From Bacteroidota bacterium (GTDB lineage Bacteria > Bacteroidota > Bacteroidia > Chitinophagales > Chitinophagaceae): a stretch of 64,000 nt of DNA. The translations under genes and the position numbers were made by a program. This document shows positions 55,257 to 62,622 of this stretch, in pieces (the first letter of the stretch is position 1; the number at the start of each line of letters is the position of its first letter). The notes beneath the pieces are model-generated. The model was not told the DNA's origin, made no database searches, and was given only the letters and a program-made list of their open reading frames with translations. The stretch spans positions 62,001 to 126,000 of the forward strand of contig JAIUNW010000003.1 in assembly GCA_020161535.1 (NCBI GenBank), read 5' to 3'.

Positions 55257-55258
55257 GG

Positions 55259-56218
55259 CTACAATATGCCGAAAATTTTGTTAGGCAGGCTGCCAAACCG
55301 GTAACCAACCGTAACATAAAAATCACTGTCTTGTTTTACCACATCTTTCACAAACAAGTTACTATGACGTCGCGACCAGGCCGCGTGCACATACCAGTAC
55401 CAGGGGTCGCCATTGAAGCCCGCACTGATCCAGCCCTGCATATCGAAAATTGGTTTGAGTCCGCGGTTGCCTTTGATCTCATGTAAAACCCCGCCTCCCA
55501 CCGCTACCGCGGGTGCAATCAACCATTTGCCGCCTTCGATGACAAAATTATACCCATAACCGGCACGCACCACGGCCGACACCCACTGCGGGTTGGAAGC
55601 AAGCAGTTTGTAGGTGGCTGAGTCTGTTACCAGATCATGCGATGGCACCCGCCAATTGATGCGTTGCCACACCGGCGTTACCATGATAAACGGTGCGCCG
55701 GCTGAACGCAACTGCTTTTCTGAAAAACCATAAGCCGCATCAAAAGAAACACGTTTCGAGTTGAAATAATAGAAATAATCTAAGCCTATATGGTTCACCA
55801 AAATATTACGGAACTCGGTGAATTCGTGCCGGCGATTATCGGGCATGAGTAAACCATTGTATGCGTCATAAAACGGGTGAAAAATCATCTTTCGATTGCC
55901 AAACCGCAACTTGAACGACGTCAGGTGTACATTGGTATTGCGGTCGAGCTGGGTACCCGGAATATTGAATGCATATTTGATCGAAAGCCATTTGTATTGC
56001 ACATAGCCCCCCAGATAGGCGCTTCCATTCGCTTTCAGATTGTAGTCTTGCAGCCGGTCCTTTCCTTTTCGAAATTCGAAACTGGTAAAAAAAATGCCGG
56101 GGATGGCTTCCACTTCGTTGCTATGCACAAAGGGCCGGATATAGGCACTGTCGACCTGCGCGTTCGCTACTAATGGCAATAGGTTAATAATACAAATGAA
56201 TCGCAATAACAAACGCAT
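55259..56218 (-). CDS. DUF4421-like outer-membrane beta-barrel protein
   Basis: 319 aa from ATG 56218 (MRLLLRFICIINLLPLVANAQ); a start at 56281 overlaps the upstream gene and is rejected. The mature part has FFTSFEFRKGKDRLQDYNLK, GGYVQYKWLSIKYAF and terminal-strand features ending in VGYRFGSLP. It resembles the DUF4421 family of outer-membrane barrels in Bacteroidota; I hold this with moderate confidence. It starts 5 nt after the GH18/NodB/GT2 fusion gene and 2 nt before the regulator gene. It could export or anchor the polymer, which is inference. Confidence 0.75.
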   Translation of the reverse strand: MRLLLRFICIINLLPLVANAQVDSAYIRPFVHSNEVEAIPGIFFTSFEFRKGKDRLQDYNLKANGSAYLGGYVQYKWLSIKYAFNIPGTQLDRNTNVHLTSFKLRFGNRKMIFHPFYDAYNGLLMPDNRRHEFTEFRNILVNHIGLDYFYYFNSKRVSFDAAYGFSEKQLRSAGAPFIMVTPVWQRINWRVPSHDLVTDSATYKLLASNPQWVSAVVRAGYGYNFVIEGGKWLIAPAVAVGGGVLHEIKGNRGLKPIFDMQGWISAGFNGDPWYWYVHAAWSRRHSNLFVKDVVKQDSDFYVTVGYRFGSLPNKIFGIL

Positions 56219-56223
56219 CCTGA

Positions 56224-59200
56224 TTATTTCGTGGGCAAAGCTACGTTTTTCACATGTCCGGTGCGTCGTAAGGCACCCCAACCCTGGCCTTCACCTTTGA
56301 TCGCCTTGCGGATGGATTTAAACAGGGTATAATACATCAGTTGACGGTACACAAACCGCTGCGGAATCAACCAAACCAGTTTGCTGATTTTTTCCTTTTC
56401 GAAATAGAAGGCCAGCAGGCTGACGAATACATCCACCAATAAGAACAAGCCATAGAACAACACAATCTTGTGCATACTCTGCATATCGTTCCGGTTCCAG
56501 ATCAGGCTAAATACCAGCATGAGATCGGCCAATGGCGCCAGCAGCGGCAGGAGCAATTGGAAAAGAAAAATATTGGGCAGGGCCAGCATACCCAGCGCAC
56601 CGTATTTCGGGTTGAAACAGGCGTCTTTGTTTTTCCAGAAAGCCTGCATGATGCCATAGCTCCAGCGAAACCGCTGTTTGAGAAACTGCAACAATGTTTC
56701 GGGGGCTTCCGTTACAGCGATGGCTTCGTTGCAATTGACAATGCGATAGCCTTGCCGCAATACGCGAATGGTAAGGTCACAATCTTCGGCCAGGGTATCG
56801 GTGGTAAACAGACCAGCATCCAGTACTGCCTGTTTGCGAAAGGCACCGATGGCGCCGGGTACCACGGTAATGCCATTAACAAGGTCGAAAGCACGGCGGT
56901 CAAAATTTTGCGCCGTTGTGTATTCAATGCTCTGCCAACGGGTGATGAGGTTTCTTTCATTGCCCACTTTCACATTGCCGGCCACGGCACCGATCACTTT
57001 GTCAGTCGGTTGGTAAAAGGCTGCGATCATCCGGCTCACCGCATCCTGCCGAAGTTGGGTATCTGCGTCTATACATACCAGGTAGTCGCCCTTGCTTTGG
57101 GCAATACCATAATTAAGGGCCGAGGCTTTTCCGCCATTGGGTTTGGTTAGCACCTGCACATTGGCGTGATGGCCAAAGGCTTTGTGAACGCGATTATACG
57201 TTTCATCGCGCGAGCCATCGTCAACAAACACAATTTCCAGGTTGGGATAATCCTGTTCCAACAGCGCCTTCACTGTACTCACTGCATTTAGTTCTTCGTT
57301 GTAAGCCGGCACAATGATACTCACCAATGGCTTTACTGCAGGTAGCAAGCCAGGTTGTTTGTGCTTTGAACGTTCAATGAGCGCCATAATACCCAGCAAT
57401 AAGATTCGCGCCAGGCCAAGAAGGATGCCCGCCCAAAAAGCCGCGGTCAGGAAAATCTGCAGCCAGTACCAGAATTTAACGAGACCAATATTCAACGGCA
57501 CCCATTGTTTTGGTGCCGGTGGCATCATGGCTGCTTTGTCGGTATGCAGCAAACCGGCCACCGTGGTGAACTGAACATGTTTCTTTTTAAAATAGTCGAT
57601 GATGCGCGGCAAGGCCTCTACCGTTGCTTCTCGATCACCACCTGCATCGTGCAACAGAATAATTCCTTTTTCGGGATTGGCCTCGTATTGACTGACCACC
57701 CGTTGATAGATGGTATCGGCCGTTACACCTGGCTCCCAATCGTTCGGATCAATGCTCTCACCCACGGTGTAATAACTTTTTTCCTTGCTGATTTCAATGG
57801 GTTTCAATTCCACTTCGCTGGTTGGTTCGGCATCAGCGTTATAGGGCGCCCGAAACAATACCGTACTGTGGCCGGTTACCGCTTCGATCAGCAGGCGCGT
57901 GGTTTCCATTTCATTGATGGCTCGTTCTGCACTGATCGCCGCAATATTCGGGTGAGTAAAAGTGTGGTTGCCGATCTCATGCCCTTCCTGGTAAATGCGT
58001 TTTAGCAGGGGCAGGTTTTTTTCGGCTTCGAGCCCCACCACAAAAAATACTGCCGGTACTTTTTCCTTTTTGAGAATATCGAGAATGCGCGGCGTATAAT
58101 CTTCATCGGGACCGTCGTCGAAACTCAACAGCACCTGGTTTTTTACATTGCCATATTTGCGGATTACATATTTGGTGGGTAACTGCAGGTATTTCTGTTC
58201 AGAGATCAGGTGCTCCGTGCTATCCATTTCTATATGCAGCAAGCCGGGCTGCGGCGCGGTAACCACATTCAACACTTCACCATCACCAATATAATCGGGG
58301 TTCTGTACCGGTGTTTCTACTTTTTCCAATTGCGTTAAGTCGAACGGGTGTGCGGCCAGGCTATCGTTGCTCAAGTTGCGACTGTAAAATTTCCAGAGCC
58401 GCTCATCTTCACTGCCCATGCGCCATAGTGCTGTTCCGGCAACGCCGTATTCATCTGAAAAACGAAGCGTATTAAAATTGCCGGCCGCATCATTGAAATA
58501 CACTTCGTGCGAAACCTTGTTGGCATCAGTGTATTGATAGCTGTTCGAATAGCTGTTGTTGTCAAAATGAATGGCGGCCTTGTATTGGGCGGCGTTTGCC
58601 AGTGCCTGCTGGTAGGTGACGGTGGTTGCTTCGGCACCATTTGGCCAGTCGTACCCATAGCCTGCAACACCAAGTATAATTTTGTCTGACGGTATATCAG
58701 CAGCTGCCTGGTCGAGCATTTTTTCAATCCACTGCTGGCTGCCCACGGCACCGGGAATGCTGGTGCTATAATGTTCATCATAGGCCATCAGGATCATATA
58801 GTCATTGTGCGCTGCCAGTTTACTGTAGTTGAAATCGCTGTTGCCGGCCATTACATCTTGTGTAACGAGCAATCCTTTCGCGTGAAATTTATCAGCCAGT
58901 TCTTTCTGAAAGGCAATGATCGGCTCATCACTATTCTCTTTGAATTCTTCAAAGTCGATATTGATGCCCTGAAAATGATAGGTCTCTACCACTTTTAGCA
59001 GGTCGCTGATCAGTCGCTCCTTCTTGGCAGGATTGTGTAATATCCGATGCAGGATATTTCCATCAAAACTGCCTTCGCCCAATTCATCGTTGATATTATT
59101 GACCAGCGGCAGGATTTTTATTTTGGTCGATTGCATCACCGCCAGTGCACTGCTGTCAATTTTCACCTGGAGCGTATCGGTACGCGGGTCGATAAACAAC

Positions 59201-59604
59201 CATTCCGGAAATACCATATTCAACTGGTCGATATTCTTTTGCAATGAAAAGAAAGCCTGCGGGTCCCAGTCCACATAAAAAGCAGCGCGAATGAGTCCGG
59301 ATTTTATTTTGTGCTTACTGGCAAGCTGGCTGTTCTTATTACGGGCCCGCAAAAAATCGTTAAAGCCTTTGTATTTCTTTAACTCTTTTGCAGATAAGGC
59401 CGACGGCAAACCTGGGTGTTGCAAAGGGTGAACGATGCTATCATCATTGACCAGGGCCGGTAGTGGCGTAGAAATACCATGGCGCAGGGTCAATACTGCC
59501 ACGGGTATCATAAGAATAAGTATAAAGAAAATGAACCTTGAAATCCATTGAAAGCTGCGCCACCGGCGAGAAGATTCGGTTGTAAATATTTGTTTGTCGG
59601 CCAT
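56224..59604 (-). CDS. GH18-like + NodB deacetylase + GT2 fusion: one-protein poly-N-acetylglucosamine-type machine
   Basis: 1126 aa from ATG 59604, supported by a perfect -7 box upstream; ATG-like starts to 59649 are less likely. The order is a membrane helix at about 20-42, and a GH18-like barrel at about 80-395 with the active-site segment GINIDFEEF near residue 213. The catalytic Glu and one Asp are kept, while the first Asp of DxxDxDxE is replaced. A NodB (CE4) deacetylase follows at about 480-690, with SFDDGPD near 496 and HTFTHPN. After another helix comes a GT2 domain with VPAYNEE near 765, DADTQ near 845, EDCDLTIR and QRFRWSYG near 977, ending in several helices. Substrate (poly-GlcNAc or chitin-like) is inferred from the domains. 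Confidence 0.93.
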   Translation of the reverse strand: MADKQIFTTESSRRWRSFQWISRFIFFILILMIPVAVLTLRHGISTPLPALVNDDSIVHPLQHPGLPSALSAKELKKYKGFNDFLRARNKNSQLASKHKIKSGLIRAAFYVDWDPQAFFSLQKNIDQLNMVFPEWLFIDPRTDTLQVKIDSSALAVMQSTKIKILPLVNNINDELGEGSFDGNILHRILHNPAKKERLISDLLKVVETYHFQGINIDFEEFKENSDEPIIAFQKELADKFHAKGLLVTQDVMAGNSDFNYSKLAAHNDYMILMAYDEHYSTSIPGAVGSQQWIEKMLDQAAADIPSDKIILGVAGYGYDWPNGAEATTVTYQQALANAAQYKAAIHFDNNSYSNSYQYTDANKVSHEVYFNDAAGNFNTLRFSDEYGVAGTALWRMGSEDERLWKFYSRNLSNDSLAAHPFDLTQLEKVETPVQNPDYIGDGEVLNVVTAPQPGLLHIEMDSTEHLISEQKYLQLPTKYVIRKYGNVKNQVLLSFDDGPDEDYTPRILDILKKEKVPAVFFVVGLEAEKNLPLLKRIYQEGHEIGNHTFTHPNIAAISAERAINEMETTRLLIEAVTGHSTVLFRAPYNADAEPTSEVELKPIEISKEKSYYTVGESIDPNDWEPGVTADTIYQRVVSQYEANPEKGIILLHDAGGDREATVEALPRIIDYFKKKHVQFTTVAGLLHTDKAAMMPPAPKQWVPLNIGLVKFWYWLQIFLTAAFWAGILLGLARILLLGIMALIERSKHKQPGLLPAVKPLVSIIVPAYNEELNAVSTVKALLEQDYPNLEIVFVDDGSRDETYNRVHKAFGHHANVQVLTKPNGGKASALNYGIAQSKGDYLVCIDADTQLRQDAVSRMIAAFYQPTDKVIGAVAGNVKVGNERNLITRWQSIEYTTAQNFDRRAFDLVNGITVVPGAIGAFRKQAVLDAGLFTTDTLAEDCDLTIRVLRQGYRIVNCNEAIAVTEAPETLLQFLKQRFRWSYGIMQAFWKNKDACFNPKYGALGMLALPNIFLFQLLLPLLAPLADLMLVFSLIWNRNDMQSMHKIVLFYGLFLLVDVFVSLLAFYFEKEKISKLVWLIPQRFVYRQLMYYTLFKSIRKAIKGEGQGWGALRRTGHVKNVALPTK

Positions 59605-59622
59605 AGCGAAGGTTTGATGTCT

Positions 59623-59630
59623 CAAAGCTA
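59623..59630 (-). promoter_or_regulatory. -7 promoter element (TAGCTTTG) of the exopolysaccharide operon
   Basis: TAGCTTTG is an exact TAnnTTTG match on the minus strand, 18 nt before ATG 59604. The nearest TTTG is 16 nt upstream, a short spacing. It drives the fusion gene and probably DUF4421, the regulator and the kinase. Confidence 0.5.
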
Positions 59631-59743
59631 ATGAGCGGGATACCGGCAAACCGCTTACAGTCGTTCAAACGGCATAATCTGTCGCTGGATAAAAAATACT
59701 GTTAATAGCGATTCCATTTATCGATTGATCGACAGATAAAACG

Positions 59744-59772
59744 CGCTGACCGATTGCTGTTGTCGGTCAGCG
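59744..59772. promoter_or_regulatory. 10-bp perfect inverted repeat between two divergent genes (operator candidate)
   Basis: CGCTGACCGA and TCGGTCAGCG form a perfect dyad with a 9-nt centre. It lies between the divergent exopolysaccharide operon and the secreted BLIP-like gene. The centre contains the TTG of a plus-strand promoter, and the right arm lies in its spacer. That fits a repressor or activator site better than a terminator, because no gene ends here. Confidence 0.5.
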
Positions 59773-59791
59773 GCAAACCAAAATAGTTTTA
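59760..59791 (+). promoter_or_regulatory. Promoter TTG-N21-TAGTTTTA of the secreted BLIP-like gene
   Basis: TTG (59760-59762), a 21-nt spacer and TAGTTTTA (59784-59791) match with one mismatch. The leader to ATG 59830 would be about 34 nt. The -33 part overlaps the inverted repeat at 59744-59772. Confidence 0.5.
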
Positions 59792-59829
59792 CCTGGAAAT
59801 TGATTCTTAACCAGTAAAAAGATATACTA

Positions 59830-60417
59830 ATGAAAAAGTTTCTATTCATCACAGCCACTCTGCTGGCCATTACAGGCATCAGCCAGGCACAGGTAGCAGT
59901 TGCTCCTGCACCCGAAAACAATCAGCAGTCAACCGCTTCTGTTAAGCAGCCCATCAATGGCAAAAAACACAAAAAAGAACCGCGGCAACTAGATCGCAGC
60001 GAAGTTTCTTCGATGGCGAAGAACAATTTTATGGCAGACTTTCCAGGCGCCAGCAATGCAGCCTGGACACATGGAAAATATTTTGACGAAGTTTCATTTT
60101 TGCAAAAAGGCATCGCGTTAACAGCTTATTATGATTATATGTCGATGCTCGTGGGCAGCACCAGTGTGAAAACAGTAAACGATTTGCCGGCCGGCGCCCA
60201 AAAGCAATTGCAAAAACAATGGCTGGCAAAAGGCTATACGGTCGATAAAGTGATCCTCTTCGACGACAACGAAGCCAATGAAACCAATATGGTTTTATAC
60301 AACAATGCCTTTGACGACCAGGACAATTATTTTATTGAATTGCATAATGGTACACGGGCCATTATACTCCAATCAGACATGGAAGGATTGCTGGGCTTTT
60401 TTAAGGAAGTGAAGTAG
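59830..60417 (+). CDS. Secreted protein, possibly PepSY/BLIP-like
   Basis: 195 aa with signal peptide (LLAITGISQAQ), a Gln/Pro/Lys-rich low-complexity segment (residues 22-58) and then one domain. It has FMADFPGASNAAWTHG, EVSFLQKGIALTAYYDY, VNDLPAGAQKQLQKQW and YTVDKVILFDDN. The order of an FP...W start, an LP..V-like middle and a Tyr/Ile strand resembles the PepSY-like/beta-lactamase-inhibitor-like domain common in Bacteroidota secreted proteins, but I am only moderately sure. It converges on the antiporter gene with 1 nt between the stops. Confidence 0.7.
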   Translation: MKKFLFITATLLAITGISQAQVAVAPAPENNQQSTASVKQPINGKKHKKEPRQLDRSEVSSMAKNNFMADFPGASNAAWTHGKYFDEVSFLQKGIALTAYYDYMSMLVGSTSVKTVNDLPAGAQKQLQKQWLAKGYTVDKVILFDDNEANETNMVLYNNAFDDQDNYFIELHNGTRAIILQSDMEGLLGFFKEVK

Positions 60418-60418
60418 T

Positions 60419-61672
60419 TTAAGCAGGGGATTTTGTTCTTCCCAGTTTTTTCACCACATAGGGCAGGGTCAATCCCTGCCCTAATAATGATAGCAATACC
60501 ACGGCTATCGACAGAAAAATAATTTCATTGCGCAGGGGAAAGGCGCTCCCATCTTCCAAGGCCACCGGCAAACCCAATGCGATAGCCAGCGACACGATGC
60601 CGCGCATACCCGACCAGGTGATAATAAAACTGGTTCTGGAATCAATCAGGGCTTCCTGACTAACCCGTCGTTTGCCCTGGAAAGCTTTTTGCAGGTTGAA
60701 CTGTTGCAGATATACGCGGGCCATCCTGATCAGCAGGGCCGCCAATGTAATCAACGCCGCATAACCGATATAGGGCCACACATCTTGCTTGTGCATGGTT
60801 TTCAATACCAGTGGAAATTGAAGTCCGATTAGCAAAAAGATAAATCCATTGAGTAAGAAAATAATCACGTCCCAGAAATGTTTCGACTGCGCTTTGATGC
60901 GGTCGGGAAAAGTAGCGCGACTCAATCGTGATACACCCAGTCCCAAGATAACCACCGCAATCACACCTGACACATGGAAATGTTCTGCCAGCAGGTAGGT
61001 AACGAAAGGCATCAACAACACCAGGCAAATCACCACCAGATCGTTGTTGTGAAAAAATCGCAATACCCAGGCCAACACCTGCGCGGCGACAAAGCCAACG
61101 AGGAATCCACCACCCAGCACCAGCGCAAACTGTAACAGGGCCTGGCCGGTATGAAAAGCCACCCCAGCCACGGCCGATACCGCAAAGCGATAAGCAACCA
61201 GGGCCGAAGCATCATTCACCAGGCTTTCTCCTTCCAAAATCGTAACTGTGCTATGTGGCAGTCCAAGCCCCTTGGTGATACCCATCGCGGCCACTGCATC
61301 AGTAGCCGATAAGATAGCGCCGAGCACAAAAGCCAATGGCCAGGTCATGCCTGGGATGAGGTAATACGCCACAATAGCAATGCCGATGGTGGTCAAAAAA
61401 ACCAGGCCGATCGCCAGGGTACTGATGGTATTGAAATGAGTGCGAAAATCTTTGAAGGAGATATTGAATGCGGCATCAAAGAGCAGTGGCGGTAGAAAGA
61501 TCAGCATGATGATTTCGGGGTCGAGTTCAATGACGGGCATCGAGGGACTAAACCCAATAATAATGCCCGCCAGCAACAGCAATACCGGAACCGGCGCTTT
61601 TATTTTTTCGGCCAGGCCCGATACGCCAATCATCAGCGCCATCAAAACAAGTATCACCGCGTAATTCTCCAT
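60419..61672 (-). CDS. CPA1 family Na+/H+ antiporter (NhaP-like)
   Basis: 417 aa with about 12 helices. Family motifs are LIFLPPLLFDAAFNISF, GAILSATDAVAA (acidic ion site), ILEGESLVNDASALVAYR, and SGMRGIVSLAIALGLP near the C-terminus with its conserved Arg. The long cytoplasmic tail of some members is absent. It exchanges Na+ or K+ for H+ in the inner membrane. No operon partner is evident. Confidence 0.94.
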   Translation of the reverse strand: MENYAVILVLMALMIGVSGLAEKIKAPVPVLLLLAGIIIGFSPSMPVIELDPEIIMLIFLPPLLFDAAFNISFKDFRTHFNTISTLAIGLVFLTTIGIAIVAYYLIPGMTWPLAFVLGAILSATDAVAAMGITKGLGLPHSTVTILEGESLVNDASALVAYRFAVSAVAGVAFHTGQALLQFALVLGGGFLVGFVAAQVLAWVLRFFHNNDLVVICLVLLMPFVTYLLAEHFHVSGVIAVVILGLGVSRLSRATFPDRIKAQSKHFWDVIIFLLNGFIFLLIGLQFPLVLKTMHKQDVWPYIGYAALITLAALLIRMARVYLQQFNLQKAFQGKRRVSQEALIDSRTSFIITWSGMRGIVSLAIALGLPVALEDGSAFPLRNEIIFLSIAVVLLSLLGQGLTLPYVVKKLGRTKSPA

Positions 61673-61987
61673 GACGGCTTGAAACTATTTAAACCCCGCC
61701 AAAATCCCAAAAATGAGGGCCAACAAGAAGCTTTGCCTACATCTAGTAACCCGAACCTTGCCGGTATGAACTCCTTCACCTGATTTGTTACAGGCATAAC
61801 CCTGTTTTTTTTGTCGGCCAATGACGACGAGCAAATTGAAGCGATGATTGCGCTTTGCAATGAATACAAAAGCCTGAACCGCGATACGCTCGACTTTATT
61901 GTTTTAAAACAAATGGGTGTAGACACGCTACCTTTTACATTTTCTCTTAATTTGCTCCTATTCACAACAATTATCCAACAAAAAATA
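61673..61987. other. 315-nt gap before the MgtC-like gene with an unexplained open segment
   Basis: It separates the divergent antiporter and MgtC genes. In frame with MgtC, an open stretch runs from 61784 (after a TGA at 61781) and from TTG 61811 reads LSANDDEQIEAMIALCNEY and on to the MgtC ATG. Its first ~40 codons look coding-like, while the last 20 are hydrophobic and less convincing. A five-codon ORF (61766-61783) precedes it. I see no clear promoter match. Confidence 0.4.
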
Positions 61988-62614
61988 ATGGATACAGAAA
62001 TACTATTGCGGTTTTTGCTGGCAGCGCTTTGGGGTGGCATTGTGGGTACCGAGCGCGAATACCATAGCAAATCAGCCGGCTTCCGTACCATGATCATGAT
62101 TTCGATGGGTGCCTGTTTTTTCACCATCATTTCGCAGAAACTGGGTGCTGGTAATCCCGACCGGTTGGCGGCGGGCATAGTAACCGGCATTGGCTTTCTG
62201 GGTGCCGGCGTGATCTTTCGGGGCGATAACCGGATTTCGGGCATTACCACCGCAGCCACCATCTGGACCGTAGCAGCCGTGGGTATGGGGATCGGCGCGG
62301 GGTATTATTTTGCATCGGGTTGCGCCAGTGTGCTGATCATTATTGTATTGGCTGTACTGCCTACCCTCGAGAGAAAAATCGACCGGTTGAATTTATTGCG
62401 GAGCTATACTATTGTGGTGGCTACCGGGCAAATGAGCGAAGCCGAGATTACCGACTTGTTCGAGTCGCATAAATTGAAATACAATATCAGCAGCGAATCA
62501 TGCGATGCCAACCAACACAGTGCGGTTTGGCTGGTGCATGGTCATTTGTTACACCACGAAAGTTTTATTGCGCAGCTAAAGACAGAAAAGCGGATACTAT
62601 TTTTCTCCTACTAA
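61988..62614 (+). CDS. MgtC/SapB family membrane protein
   Basis: 208 aa from ATG 61988. The N-terminal domain has four or five helices with the family motif LLAALWGGIVGTEREYHSKSAG, GFLGAGVIFRGD and ISGITTAATIWTVAAVGMGIGAG. A C-terminal ~70-residue ACT-like cytoplasmic domain is also present. MgtC-like proteins are linked to Mg2+ limitation and inhibition of the F-ATPase in pathogens; in other bacteria the role is unclear. It converges on the GMC gene with 8 nt between stops. Confidence 0.92.
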   Translation: MDTEILLRFLLAALWGGIVGTEREYHSKSAGFRTMIMISMGACFFTIISQKLGAGNPDRLAAGIVTGIGFLGAGVIFRGDNRISGITTAATIWTVAAVGMGIGAGYYFASGCASVLIIIVLAVLPTLERKIDRLNLLRSYTIVVATGQMSEAEITDLFESHKLKYNISSESCDANQHSAVWLVHGHLLHHESFIAQLKTEKRILFFSY

Positions 62615-62622
62615 AGCGCCCA

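Noticed and set aside
59605..59649. Upstream start for the GH18/NodB/GT2 gene
   Set aside because: The promoter -7 box (59630-59623) lies inside it, and the added residues are not conserved-looking; ATG 59604 is better.
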